Assembly: GCA_905221605.1 (NCBI GenBank)
Contig: CAJNDS010002068.1
Span: forward strand, 25,001 to 89,000
DNA length: 64,000 nucleotides
DNA from: Symbiodinium natans
Taxonomy: Eukaryota > Sar > Dinophyceae > Suessiales > Symbiodiniaceae
Direction of reading: 5' to 3'
The notes beneath the pieces are model-generated. The model saw only the letters and a program-made list of their open reading frames with translations. It ran no database searches and was not told the DNA's origin. Position numbers and translations under genes: made by a program. Below, piece after piece: positions 52,120 through 62,205 of the stretch; position 1 is the first letter of the stretch, and each line of letters opens with the position of its first letter.

Positions 52120-53540
52120 CAGGCTGCCGCGATGTAGGACCAGCTGGTCAAAACCTTGCTGTTCCAAGGTCTTGGGGTTCCGCGAACTTGCCGGGGGCTT
52201 TCGCTTGAGTGCACAAGTATCACGTGCCTTTCAAAGGGATGACTCAGAGTCGAACCGAGTGCATGAAAGGTGAAAGGAGATTAGAAGCCAAGATCGCTGC
52301 GAAAAGTTTGAAGGCTGTAGCAAGATCTCCCTCTGTCCTACCAGTTGAGTCAGAAAAAAGGCAGTGCAGCTTAAAGGAGTTCAGCAACATCCGAATCCTT
52401 ACTGTGACAATGTACAGCACCTTGAAACTTCAGGTGCGGTAGCTCAAGTGATCGTGGTTTGTCTCGAGAAAGCACATGCATGATGAAGTGCCGATACGGG
52501 CTTGACTGCTTTCGGCAACATCTAGCTCCGCTAGCAGTGCTGGTATAGAGGAGTCAATAATATTGAGCATACTGCCCAGCTGAAAGCCATGCAAAATTAT
52601 GAAAGCCGCTCTGCCCTTCAAGCCCTAAACCGCAAATTGAACCCAAACCTTGAGTGCAGGTTTCATGTGACCTCAATCATCAATCCGTGACGGCGTTCTT
52701 GCTGTTTCACAATTCGCTCAGAGTGGCTGCTGTCAGCTGCGCCATTCGCGCATGCATTGTCCAGCACCTGGCAGTGTGGAACCATTTGGTTGCCAACATT
52801 TCATGTGCATGAGTAGCTTCGGAGCTTTTCTGGGTGTTTGTGAGGCTCTTTCCAACTGCAGCCAACCACTCAGAGGCCACCACCACCTTTCAACGTACAT
52901 GCCTTGTGGAACATCCGAATACCAATATAGAAGCAATTCCTCCTGGAATCTCCTGGATTCGGATTGACCGCGCTAGATTGTATTATACCGTGACAGGCCA
53001 GGCGCGTCCACATGGCGCCGCAGGTACGGGCATCGACAGAAGGATACGGACTTGGCCTGGGATCTCACTTCTGGAGATGATACACAACAAATTGCCAGAA
53101 TATTCAGCAAGTTATGCGTCCTAAGCGGGCTGAAATCGCTTACATTTTGGGCTTCGGGGAAAGAACAACCCTTCATTCTCCACATATCGTACGTGTTCGC
53201 AGGTGCGTGCGCGTCCGATTTACGCATCTAGCACCGGCATGTGTATTTGCATATGTCACATGTTCATACAAGCGCAACATTCAGGGCCATGATCAAGATA
53301 CATTGCAGCCCACAAGAAAAGATTGCTGATGTTGTTCTCGTGATGGCTGTTAGCATGTGCTCGTTCCTCTCTGAGGCATGACTGTATGGCACTCTTAATA
53401 AGGGCAATTCTCGTGTACACGTTCTATGCGTGTGATCGGGCTGGAGATCGTCCCTGTTGCGGTGTCATCTCTCGCTGCCTTCTTTGGGCACTCTTCGGAT
53501 GCTCATGGCTGTAACATGAAACGAATGAACAGCATGGGAG
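52120..53540. other. stretch without a resolved gene
   Basis: A plus-strand frame at 52209-52442 is Lys/Glu-rich (CMKGERRLEAKIAAKSLKAV) and may be an exon. Other frames are short. No repeats recognised. Confidence 0.3.
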
Positions 53541-53549
53541 GATCATCGC

Positions 53550-55599
53550 TCAACTAGCTTCTCTCACAGACTTTCTGCGAGCTGCAACTTCAGCCTGTGC
53601 CGCCAGCTGTCGTTGCTTCTTCAGCAGGGCCTTCTCAGCGCGCTCCTTCCGTTGCTCTGCACGGCGCTCAGTGGCCAAAGCCTTGCGATGCTTACTTTCG
53701 TCCCACATCGCCTTATCTGGTATGTGATCCGCAACGGCCGTCCATGGAAGCTTGCAGCAGGGAGACGCCTTTGTGCAAGCTATGTAGTCCGAGTCCACCT
53801 TTGCTATCCTTTCCATGTGGCCCGTGGTCAGTGAGAAGCCCGCCGCAGAATTTGAGAGTATTCGCTCAGGTCGCACAGACCTCGGGAGCGGAATGTAACC
53901 CATCTGCATGCTCCATCGTACGGCAACTTCCGCTTCGCTGCGCCCCAACTCGCGTGCGATGTTTGCCACATCGGTCTTCTCAAACATCTCGCCCCGCGCC
54001 AGTGGTGCCATACACATCGTTGTGATTCCATGCTTCTGGTGGTAAGCTGTCAGGTCTGGGAGTTGCCTCCAGCAGTGGACCTCAACCTGCATTTTCCGAA
54101 ATTTTGTGGGTATCTGGTGGAGAGGCGCCTGGAACAAGCAGACAAGGAAAACGGAAGGGAGTTCCAGGCTGGGCATCTGGAACCCGACCAACCCCCCCCC
54201 CAATCCCCACCCTCGCCCGCAAACCCCCAAGAAATTCCTCTAAATTCTGCAGAGCCGGCGGAACAATTTCTTTCATGACACCCCCCCTTGAGACTCCTCT
54301 GGGACCCTCCCGGGAACCCCCCCTTAAGTGGGTCCCCTCCAACAACCTCTTGCGCTTCAAACCCCCCTCTGTGGTGCTGCACCAAGGCTTTCCTTCGTCT
54401 GCGGTGCACATGCTACACCCTGCTTTGGCTCAGCCGCAGCCCGGCTGCCGGGTTAGCGCGCGCAAGCGCTGACAATTATGGGCAGTTTTTTGGGGCCGGG
54501 GGGTGCTTTAAACAAGGCTACCTAAGCAACAAGTTGTTTGGGACATGCCCACCTGGTTCACTTCTGGGAGCTCCAACCCGGAGCATCGCAGGCCTTCGAG
54601 CTGTTGCATTCCGAAGTTGGAGACCCCCAAGGTACGGATCAAGCCTTCATCTCGGAGTGACAGCAACTGTGCCCAAACCTTACGGATGTTGCCACCCCGA
54701 GGACTCTGCAGCAGGTACATGTCGATGCAATCGGACTGCAAGTTCCGTAAGGAATCCTCCAGAGAAGCACGCACAGCATCGGGAGAAGAGTGTGCATGCT
54801 GAAGGAGCTTTGTTGCGATGCAGACCTCCTCTACGCCAGCCTCCCGAACACCTTCGAGGATAGCTGACTCCATGCCTGAGGACAGGCTCGTATCAATCAA
54901 GCGATACCCTGCCTGCATCGCGACTATCACAGCATCCACGAGTCTCTTTCGACCGTCTTCCCAGTTGACACCTGGGTCCCGAGAGCCGCCTGGTCTGCCA
55001 GTGCCAAATCCCAGCCGCGGAATGCGAAGCCCGCTGCGCAGCTGAATGCTCTGAGGCTCACTAGGCTCAATAGGCTCAATTCCTCCTCCGATTCCAGATG
55101 CAGGAAAAGGTTGCAGGGCTGAAAATAGACCACCCTGTCTGGATGACAGCAGCCAGGTCACCAAAACGCCGCAGCCGCTACTCACCAAATGCTTGCCGGA
55201 ATGGTTCACGCGGAGACGCAGAGTGGGCATAGAGGCAAGTGCAATATCATGAGAACTACACGTGCATCGCGCTGCTGAACAACTTGGTCCAGATCGGCTT
55301 TGGCTGGTTTCTAGCACTGTTCGCGTTTATTATCCGCAGCTAAACTAACACTGGGATCAGCAAGGGAAGCTCACCCCGAATTCCAACCGGTGCAGAACCG
55401 AACTCCCTCCTCTGCCCCCTACTGCAACGGCTGAGCTAAACCCTAAACCCTAAACTTAAACCCTAAACGCAAGGCTGCCAATGTACTGTCTTTTCTGCTG
55501 GCTGGTGGCAGGTGCATGCACAGGCTTGATGTCAGACTCCACAGCTCCGACTGCAACACTTCGATGGCCCTCCTTAGGGGCACAGATGCAGGTCCACAT
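53550..55599 (-). CDS. aldo/keto reductase family protein, catalytic residues altered
   Basis: Four exons: 55599-55469, 55421-55375, 55316-54553 and 54086-53550, ATG to TGA, 492 codons, phases 2, 1 and 0. All introns are GT-AG (47, 58 and 466 nt). An in-frame stop lies just upstream of the ATG. Residues 1-149 are an extension with a hydrophobic patch (GVLVTWLLS). The reductase part starts near 150 (LRSGLRIPRLGFGTG), has DT at 201-202, TK at 228-229, VSNF, PEVNQ|VEVH across the last junction, and IPLPRSVRPERILSN at 379-393, the NADP-binding signature. The usual catalytic Tyr is Ser (206) and the usual His is Gln (263); Asp and Lys remain. The C-terminus (443-492) is a basic, probably helical tail. 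The family call is secure; activity is doubtful. Intron 1 is telomere-type repeat. Confidence 0.88.
55422..55468 (-). repeat. telomere-type intron of the aldo/keto reductase gene
   Basis: A 47-nt GT-AG intron: on the sense strand GTTTAGGG, four more units, then CTCAGCCGTTGCAG. Confidence 0.85.
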
Positions 55600-55603
55600 G
55601 TTT

Positions 55604-55640
55604 AGTAGGGTTTAGGTTTCGGGTTTCGGGTTAAGGGGTA
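55604..55640 (+). repeat. decayed telomere-type tract, gene 5' side
   Basis: TTTAGGTTTCGGGTTTCGGG just upstream of the reductase start codon. Confidence 0.7.
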
Positions 55641-55869
55641 CTAGGGGTATTGAGAACAAGGGTTCAGAATCAAGAGTTGGTTGCAGTGTCGCCGTGTCTG
55701 TGGACATGTGTACAACGGCTTTTTGCAGCTGCCAACGGCTGACCTACCCTGGCACGAATCGGAATCGGCTGAGGATGCCCAGATCCTTACATATTTGTTT
55801 CTGCGCTGAGTTTTCCTCGACTCGTCCATATCTGCACAAGAAAAAGAAATTTCAGCACCCGTTGCCCCC

Positions 55870-55910
55870 TCAACCCTCAGCCCTAAAACCAATGAACCCT
55901 AAACCCTTCA
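55870..55910 (-). repeat. decayed telomere-type tract
   Basis: CCCTCAACCCTCAGCCCTAA and similar. Confidence 0.55.
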
Positions 55911-56058
55911 ACCATTACCATTGCCCAGACCATAGCTACGCTGCAAGCAAGGTGTCTCTGTAGCCGCCTCAATCCAGCTCGGAACGCTGGCCGTTGCGGG
56001 CCATGCTGGCCGAAATCTCAGACGCTCAGGAACCTCCTTGGCTAAGTGACCTGGGCGG

Positions 56059-56169
56059 GTGGCGCGATGTGGGAAGGGATCAGCATCCTTGAAATCCACA
56101 CGAGTACTACCAAACAGTAGCAGCTCTTGTGCAGTAGCAGACGTAGTACTAGTAGTAGTAGTAGTAGTA

Positions 56170-56208
<39 letters not shown>

Positions 56209-57031
56209 TGCAAGATCTGCCGATGCTTTGTAATATGGTACAACTCTCCGCGCAACACTGCCAATCCACTGGTCACAAGCCAAGATTTGAAGATTTGTGT
56301 TTACGAAAATAGGGGGCACCAATTTAGATCCCAAAGTAGTAGGATTCCCTTATTATAGTAAGGACCCCAACAAGGTACCCCGAATTTAGGAAAACCCCAT
56401 TCAAATCTCTGAAAAGAGCCCCCGAGACCAATCGCAGACCGGCGACGAAGGGACTTGTGGATCTGCTGGCAACCCGAGTCAAAGCCTGCCTTGTTGTGAG
56501 TCACCAGAGCAGATGGAGGTTTCCCAAATTCGGGGTACCTTTCTTATTTATACGGAAATCCTACTATTTGGGGGTCACTTTTGGGGTCCCCTATTTTCGT
56601 AAACTCCCAGATAACGCATGACTGTAGCCAAGTCGGGACCTGCCTAACATTCTGTAGCCCTAAACCCTAAACCCTAAACCCCCTAACATTCTGTAGTTGC
56701 GGCTGTAGGAACCCAGTGGTACATGTCCGCCAAGCACAACGTGGCCATCTGCGTGGTAAGGATGATGATGTGCATCAGGGTACCTCGGTAGGCTTGAGAC
56801 ATGGGGGGTTTACGATATTACGGGTGCCTCATTGGGGTCCTTTAAAAAAGGGGGTCCAACTATTTGAGGGTCTATGTTAGGGGTCCCTTATAATCATACA
56901 CCCCCCACATCGTGAGACACAACCCCAGGGCAACTACCGACAACCTGTCCCGTCAAGCCACGCGCAGCATGCCTTCAGAACCTTATGAGGAACCAACCCA
57001 GACACGACAATGCAAGCATACCCACGCATAA
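56059..57031 (+). CDS. five-exon gene, Val-run membrane protein, four mobile introns
   Basis: Exons to 56298, 56417-56518, 56611-56657, 56697-56807 and 56929-57031 (TAA). Phases 0, 0, 2 and 2 all fit. Exon 1 (open from 56050; no ATG seen, so the start may lie in an earlier exon) encodes a run of about 20 Val from GTA/GTC repeats, likely a membrane helix, then CKICRCFVIWYNSPRNTANP. Exon 2 is SPRDQSQTGDEGTCGSAGNP and QSLPCCESPEQME; exon 3 is THDCSQVGTCLTFC; exon 4 is CGCRNPVVHVRQAQRGHLRG; exon 5 is TTDNLSRQATRSMPSEPYEE and ends QCKHTHA. Introns 1, 2 and 4 (118, 92 and 121 nt) are family-3 elements with canonical GT-AG. Intron 3 (39 nt) is telomere-type repeat inside a 15-bp direct repeat. No family recognised. 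Confidence 0.7.
56149..56212. repeat. GTA/GTC trinucleotide repeat, coding
   Basis: AGTAGT units then CGTCGT units; in the plus frame it encodes poly-Val. Confidence 0.9.
56298..56399 (+). mobile_element. TIR family 3 copy (intron 1 of the 56-kb gene)
   Basis: GTTTACGAAAATAGGGGGCA at left, AATTTAGGAAAACCCC at right. Confidence 0.85.
56519..56610 (+). mobile_element. TIR family 3 copy, identical in extent to intron 2
   Basis: GTTTCCCAAATTCGGGGTAC at left, TATTTTCGTAAACTCCCAG at right; both splice sites are element ends. Confidence 0.88.
56643..56696 (-). repeat. telomere-type tract in a perfect 15-bp direct repeat
   Basis: CCTAACATTCTGTAG at 56643-56657 and again at 56682-56696, with 24 bp of CCCTAAA repeat between. 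Confidence 0.97.
56801..56910 (+). mobile_element. TIR family 3 copy (intron 4 of the 56-kb gene)
   Basis: ATGGGGGGTTTACGATATTA at left, AATCATACACCCCCCACAT at right; TGAGACA near both sides, a possible target duplication. Confidence 0.85.
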
Positions 57032-57300
57032 TTCATTAAAATTTCTTGTAAGAACGGACGCCTAATGATTGAATGTGTTCCTCCATTTCCTGCCGACCGG
57101 CTGTCCCACTGCGAAGCCACCCATGTGGCGAGGCTGGCAGGAGAGCCTGTCTCCGGCACCAGGTCCACCTGCTTCATCACGTCCAGCAAAGGCTCAGCAG
57201 GCGCTTCAGGTAAATCCAGTGCTCTCTTCAAACTGTTCTAGCATGTTCTATAGCACCTCTGAATCAACTTTGCTAGAGACTCGGATAGCTGTCAGTGCCT

Positions 57301-57786
57301 TTAGTGCTCGGCAATCCGACAACTCTCACGAGCGCGTAGCTCTCGAAGGCCATGCGCAGAGCAGTGAGCACTCCCTTCGTAGACTCTGACTTTGACAGCT
57401 TGCAAGCAAGCTGCCAATGTAGTGTTCCGGAAAGTTCGTCCGAAGATCTGAGGAGGGAGAAGGTGGTCCCTGTCGCAGTCGCTCAGCTTCTCGCTCACGA
57501 AGTCCATGTCGCCGGGGTGCACCGGTGAGCATGGCTGCGACGACCAGGATGGGCGATTATGCCCTACAATCTCCACAATCAACCCCATAAAGAGTGCCAG
57601 AAAGGGTCTTTTTAAGGGGTTATAGGGTATAATAGCCCGTCCTGGTACCATCTGGTTGGTCCAAGTCTGGGGTCGTTTCTTCGACGGGAAGCAGAGCTGT
57701 CGGCGGTCAATCAGGATGCTTCCGAGGTCTTTTTGCCAAAAAGATCTGCAGCAACACGAGCCCCGATACGCGACTTCTGAGAGCAT
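57301..57786 (-). CDS. two-exon gene end, intron = family-1 element
   Basis: Exon 1, probably from the TGCTGCAG acceptor near 57740 down to 57649, reads SFWQKDLGSILIDRRQLCFP and SKKRPQTWTNQM, ending ATG|GTACCAGG. Exon 57534-57301 follows TCGTCGCAG in phase 0: PCSPVHPGDMDFVSEKLSDC, DRDHLLPPQIFGRTFRNTTL, AACLQAVKVRVYEG, then a stop. The 114-nt intron is essentially the element. Because 114 is divisible by three, the whole region stays open unspliced. Family not recognised. Confidence 0.6.
   Translation of the reverse strand: MLSEVAYRGSCCCRSFWQKDLGSILIDRRQLCFPSKKRPQTWTNQMVPGRAIIPYNPLKRPFLALFMGLIVEIVGHNRPSWSSQPCSPVHPGDMDFVSEKLSDCDRDHLLPPQIFGRTFRNTTLAACLQAVKVRVYEGSAHCSAHGLRELRARESCRIAEH
57543..57646 (-). 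mobile_element. TIR family 1, copy 13 (fills an intron)
   Basis: ACCAGGATGGGCGATTATGC ... ATAATAGCCCGTCCTGGT. Confidence 0.85.
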
Positions 57787-58021
57787 CGGACTTTGCTACA
57801 CGAGGTGCCTCAGGATTTCTACCGCATGCCTCGATGCCGGCGAAGAACAGCCCAGACTGCGCTGGAACAGGGGCATTTCAGGAGCATGGTTCCATCCACT
57901 CCTCAAACCAGAAACTGCGCAAGCCCCTTTTTTTACAAGAGCAAGCTCAAGCGATCCACCACCACACTCCGTCTGGGGCTAGCTGGAGCTGGCGATTCGG
58001 CGGCAGAAACCTTGCAATCAG

Positions 58022-58290
58022 CTACAAACTGGGCCCATGACGGGAGTGTTGTTAGTTACATGTAGTGAAGCACACCCAAACACGTCTGGGGGTTTACGAA
58101 ACTAGGGGGGACCCCCAAAACAGACCCGCAAATAGTAGGAGGATTCCCTTATCATAAGGACCCCAATAAGGCACCCCGAACTTCGGAAACCTACATCTCA
58201 TGCTCAGAGCATGGATCTGTCTTTCGCAGCAGCTCGCGTGACAAGATGCCGCTTCGACAGAAGAGGGCACTCGCGGACAGGATTCTGTAG
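58022..58290 (+). CDS. two-exon gene end, intron = family-3 element
   Basis: Exon 58022-58091 follows TTGCAATCAG: LQTGPMTGVLLVTCSEAHPN, TSG, donor GGGG|GTTTACG. Exon 58208-58290 follows CATGCTCAG; G+AG gives Glu, then HGSVFRSSSRDKMPLRQKRA, LADRIL and TAG. GT-AG, exact phase, intron 116 nt. An upstream exon probably lies at 57.8-58.0 kb. Family not recognised. Confidence 0.68.
58089..58193 (+). mobile_element. TIR family 3 copy (fills an intron)
   Basis: GGGGGTTTACGAAACTAGG at left, CGAACTTCGGAAACCTAC at right. Confidence 0.85.
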
Positions 58291-58568
58291 TGACATATTA
58301 ACTTCTGCAAGTGGCACATGATTTTCGCTTCTGGGAGAAGCACAGAGAGAACAAAGGCCAAGAGAAACAAAAACACACAGAGAGGCAGAGGGGCACAGAA
58401 ACAAAGAGGGAGCGAACAAACAATAGCCGGGGCGAGCATGAGCTCCGGTAGATTTAGGCGACCCCTCTGCATCACACGGCTTTCCTCTCTTCAGGAAGGA
58501 CCTGACCGGAGCCTGAATCAAAATGAGTAGCTTCAGCTAGTTTCGCCCCGGCTTCCAGCCGAGAGGAG

Positions 58569-58800
58569 TTTGGAACAAGCAGACCAGGATCTTGCCTCCT
58601 TCCCGCCCTTGCCAACCTTCCCCCCAACCCTGCATCACACCCTCCCCCCCTGCCCTGTGGGACCAAACCGCCTTGGTGCAGGCTGCGGGCTCCTACAACG
58701 ACCACGCCAAAAAGCAGCCCATAAAGCCACTCCCAGGACCGCTGCGCCTGCTACACCCCGCGTGTTGGGGCCAGCCCGGCTGCTGGGGGGGCGCAAGCGT
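58569..58800 (+). repeat. dispersed repeat shared with the reductase intron
   Basis: TGGAACAAGCAGACCAGGA and TGCTACACCCC ... GCCCGGCTGC ... GCGCAAGCG also occur, diverged, at 54129-54470 inside the last reductase intron. Confidence 0.45.
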
Positions 58801-59281
58801 TCAACATTGTCGCATGTTGTAGCCATCGCCGTATAAATGGACATGATCGCGCCTATGCACAGCGCGGACGACATTGAAAGCCTCGCCCAGTCCTGGGTTC
58901 GTCGGCTTGTTATGGGGTTGAGAGGCAAAGCTACGAGTAACAAGGCCGCTCTCGAGCCAATGGTGCAGGCTTAGTGGCGATAGTCGTGGCCGGAAACCAC
59001 ACCTTCAGGCAGGGACAGGGTTGACACTTGCTGCTTGATTCATGGATGCGGTTTCTCGTGGCGAGCCTTTGACTTCACAAACAGACCCCCAACCCCAATG
59101 CGCGAGAGTGATCTTCTAAAGATGCGGGCTTAAAGCTTGAATCTCAACCCAAACCCTAAACCTAAACCCTAAACCCTAAACCCTATTGCCCCCAAACCAC
59201 ACCTCCAGGTCGCACTCGTGGTGCCCAGTGCTGGAGATCGGCGGCGACGGAGCGGAAGTCATGTGCTCCGTCGATGAACAC
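58801..59281 (-). pseudogene. class I SAM methyltransferase fragment, copy B
   Basis: Same order as copy A on the same strand. 59281-59203 reads VFIDGAHDFRSVAADLQHWA and PRVRPG. A 200-nt GT-AG intron (59202-59003) follows; G+GT restores GVVSGHDYRH (59002-58973), then TAA directly follows. 58885-58840 reads LGEAFNVVRAVHRR in another frame. The stop after GHDYRH, absent from copy A, and the missing N-terminal part suggest a decayed gene, unless TAA belongs to an unrecognised intron. Confidence 0.55.
58994..59209 (-). repeat. telomere-type intron with 16-bp direct repeats
   Basis: AAACCACACCTTCAGG at 58994 and AAACCACACCTCCAGG at 59194 (15 of 16 identical, 200 bp apart) span the splice junctions; CCCTAAA repeats lie at 59149-59187. 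Confidence 0.85.
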
Positions 59282-59368
59282 CTGACTCCGCACAAGCACC
59301 GCTGTAGGGCACCACCATCACCATCAGTGATGACTTGAAGCCCTGCTCTTAGGCAAGTTTTTGAAGAT

Positions 59369-59393
59369 CCCCCCCCCCCCCCCCCCCCCCCCC
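59369..59393. repeat. C homopolymer
   Basis: Over 20 consecutive C. Confidence 0.95.
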
Positions 59394-59399
59394 AAAGAA

Positions 59400-60465
59400 A
59401 AAAAAAAGAGCTCGGATGGCCAAGTGCTGTGTCAAAATAAGAAGTGCTTTCAGACAGGATGCAAGATCAAGCTTCTTGGCCGGCCACTGGGCCTGCTTGC
59501 GTTGCAGCTCATGCATGCGGAGCACGCAGGACTTACCATCAGTCTTTGGTACGCTTTCTTGAGTCAGCTGCAAGAACTTGCGCACAGCATTGTTCCAACA
59601 GACATTCGGGATGAATTCGGCTAAGACCCATGGACCTTTTCTACAGCAACTCCCCATCCACCGTCGCAGGTATCCATCGCGGCCGCGAGGTTTTTGGGAG
59701 AAGAACTACACGTGTGGTTCAATGTCAAAAGGGAATTCAAGGAACTTCACAGCTGCCGAACCCGAACCTGGCAGGCTCGCATTGCCCCGACACCTTACAG
59801 AGGGATAGGCGGTTGGACGGGCTTCTGGTTGAGCAAGAGGCTTTACAACTTCCTTCGAGCGAAAAGAGAATTGCTGAACCGGCACATGGGTTGGAACAAC
59901 CCCTTGCGCAGATAAAAGAAGTGCAGGCTTCAGGTAGGAACTCCTACAAACATGCTGTCGTTTGGTACTCTGTTGCCTTCAGGCACCTTGCAAGCTGAAG
60001 CCTTGAACTTCGGTCATCTCGCTTTAATTGCAAGATCCCAGGCGCGAGCCACATGTCGCGAGTGCCGCCGGCACAATCTGGCGCGGTGTCCGAAGCGCCG
60101 CAACCTGCCGGGGCAGAGGAAACAGATGCTCGATAGGCGCGAACCTGACATACTGACGCACCTCATGCGTTTCATGACCCGACTTTCTGAGATGCCCAAT
60201 CCACAGGGCTGAGCATATGCTGAAAGGTCATTTAACCATGTCCTGTGGTCAGCTGAAGACCCGGCCTCACCAAGGTTCCAACAATGTATAAACGTAAAAG
60301 CCCATGTTCAGCTGGCCTTGCTGATGTGCGCCGGAAGTTTGCCGTGTCCCCGAACTCGCCAGAGCCCCGCTGGGCTCGACTCAGGGGCAAAGCGCAGCTG
60401 TACTGCAATGTGCCAAACATGCATTGCTCGCAAGACGAGACGGTTTTCCTGACAAAGGCTTGCTG

Positions 60466-60536
<71 letters not shown>

Positions 60537-62200
60537 GCAACACCGACTCAGCGTGGCCTGCAGCAAGGCCAATGCTCATAATTCAGCATGCAATACTCGC
60601 CAAGATCTCAAGACATTTGACTCTCGACCAGTCAGCGCGCGGCACGGAAACATGCTGTAAAGTCCCTGCTGACATGGCTTTAGTGCTGGTATAACACAGA
60701 ATATCGAAGCTGCTTCGAATTGCCAAAGGCAAGATGTCAGCCCCTTGCTGAGAGGATGGGAAGGGAGTTATCGAGTGTGTTCTACGAAGACTCGGCACGT
60801 TTAGCTGCATTCTGGAGCTGCCTGTTCTCGTAGTGCCCGGTGTAGGGGTCTACTCCTCAGTAGATCTGACAAAGGAGTCACCATAATTAAAGTGCAAGAG
60901 AGGGCTCGGGTGTACCTACGAGGTTTCGACAGAGAGACGCTCTTGGGGCGGCCAAGAGTCCGAGGTACTGAAGTGAAGGGTGCCGCCGCAGTAGCCCTGC
61001 GGCAGCCTTGCCGTGGTGGACACCAATCTCCACCTTTGAACATGCGCTTGCAAGCAAAGGTAAGCCAGCTAGCCATGACAGAGCCTTTGAGTAGATTCTT
61101 GATGTTCCTATGTGGTTCTCCAGGTTGGCTGCAACACTCCTAGCTGCTCGTGTACGGCTCATTTAGGCGATGTTTTCGGCTCAGGGCGCCGCCATGCGCA
61201 GTTGCGGCGAGCTTGCCGCCCTGAGTTGAGCGAGCAAGGTGCCTCAGAGGACTCTTTGAAAGGTCGTAGCTGCACCTCTGCCTTCTAGAAGGCCCAAACC
61301 ATGCTATGGACCCAAACCTCAACCTTCCAGTGGCCTGATAAGCGGAATCCTGCATCACTTTTCTGCCACTAGAGGGTGCGCGGATGACGCCAGTTGATGT
61401 GCCGTGCTTGTCTTGCAGCGGGTCATGCACGATTTGGTCCATCTCAGGATGACACTCAAAGTGCTGACTCGCAAGTCGTGCTTGCTGCGAAGATCACCTG
61501 TCATGAATCACGCGTCACACACATCTCTGGTGGTGCTTAGAGTTGAAGTTGTGAGCAAGCCCTGAACCCCTCAACCTACACCCGGTGCGTAGGAGACCCT
61601 AAACCCCTCATGTGGCCAGTTCTCGAAAGTATGGTCACTTCTGGCACCCAACACCATAGGAAGTCTAAGGGGATCCAAAGACGGAGTGTCGAAAACTGAC
61701 CGAAGGTACCGTCAATCTCAAGAACCGCCAGGGCCTGCCGAAATTCCCGGTGGTAGCTCTGGTAACTGCAGCGTTCCTGGTGTTCCGCACAGACGCTTCC
61801 AAGCTACAGCAGCGGAAAGATACGTAAATCTTGCTGCACACAAGATAGGCCATCTCTTCCAAAATCCCTCTCCTGCATCCTCAAACGGAATGCCGCTGAA
61901 GTCCCAGAGCAAAGCCGTCTCCAGCTGCGATTGCATCTCGGAAGGTGAGCTCTGGGACTGAGACTGAAACTGTGCTTGGCTGCGGGTCTGCAGACCTGTG
62001 AATGGAAACCCCCAATCATGGCACTAGATTCTAACCGAGGTCGACACCACGTGGGAGAGCACGCCCAGAACCTCACGGAACACAAGCTGCCTGCACGGCG
62101 ATCTGAATCTGTGTCTCTGGGATCCCGGCACGAGAGCCTTGCGCAAGCCGACGATGGAGCGCGTGGCAGCCCACGAAACCTGCCAGAGCGACGCCATAGA
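59400..62200. other. stretch with one microsatellite and no resolved gene
   Basis: Plus frame 59630-59998 (FLQQ-like start, KRIAEPAHGLEQPLAQIKEV) and minus frame 61804-62256 (NLQVVVSIPQETYASHLGL) may hold exons. No telomere-type tracts are seen from 59.2 to 63.0 kb. Confidence 0.3.
60467..60536. repeat. (TG)n microsatellite
   Basis: About 34 TG units. Confidence 0.97.
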
Positions 62201-62205
62201 CCAAG

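Noticed and set aside
52246-52350. tRNA-like sequence on minus (GGTTCGACTC with a pairing T-stem, and a GACTCAACTGG word upstream)
   Set aside because: The acceptor stem does not pair and the box spacing is too long; at most a tRNA-derived remnant.
3113-59187. CRISPR array interpretation of the regular repeats
   Set aside because: The unit is 7 bp with no unique spacers, in a genome with spliced genes.
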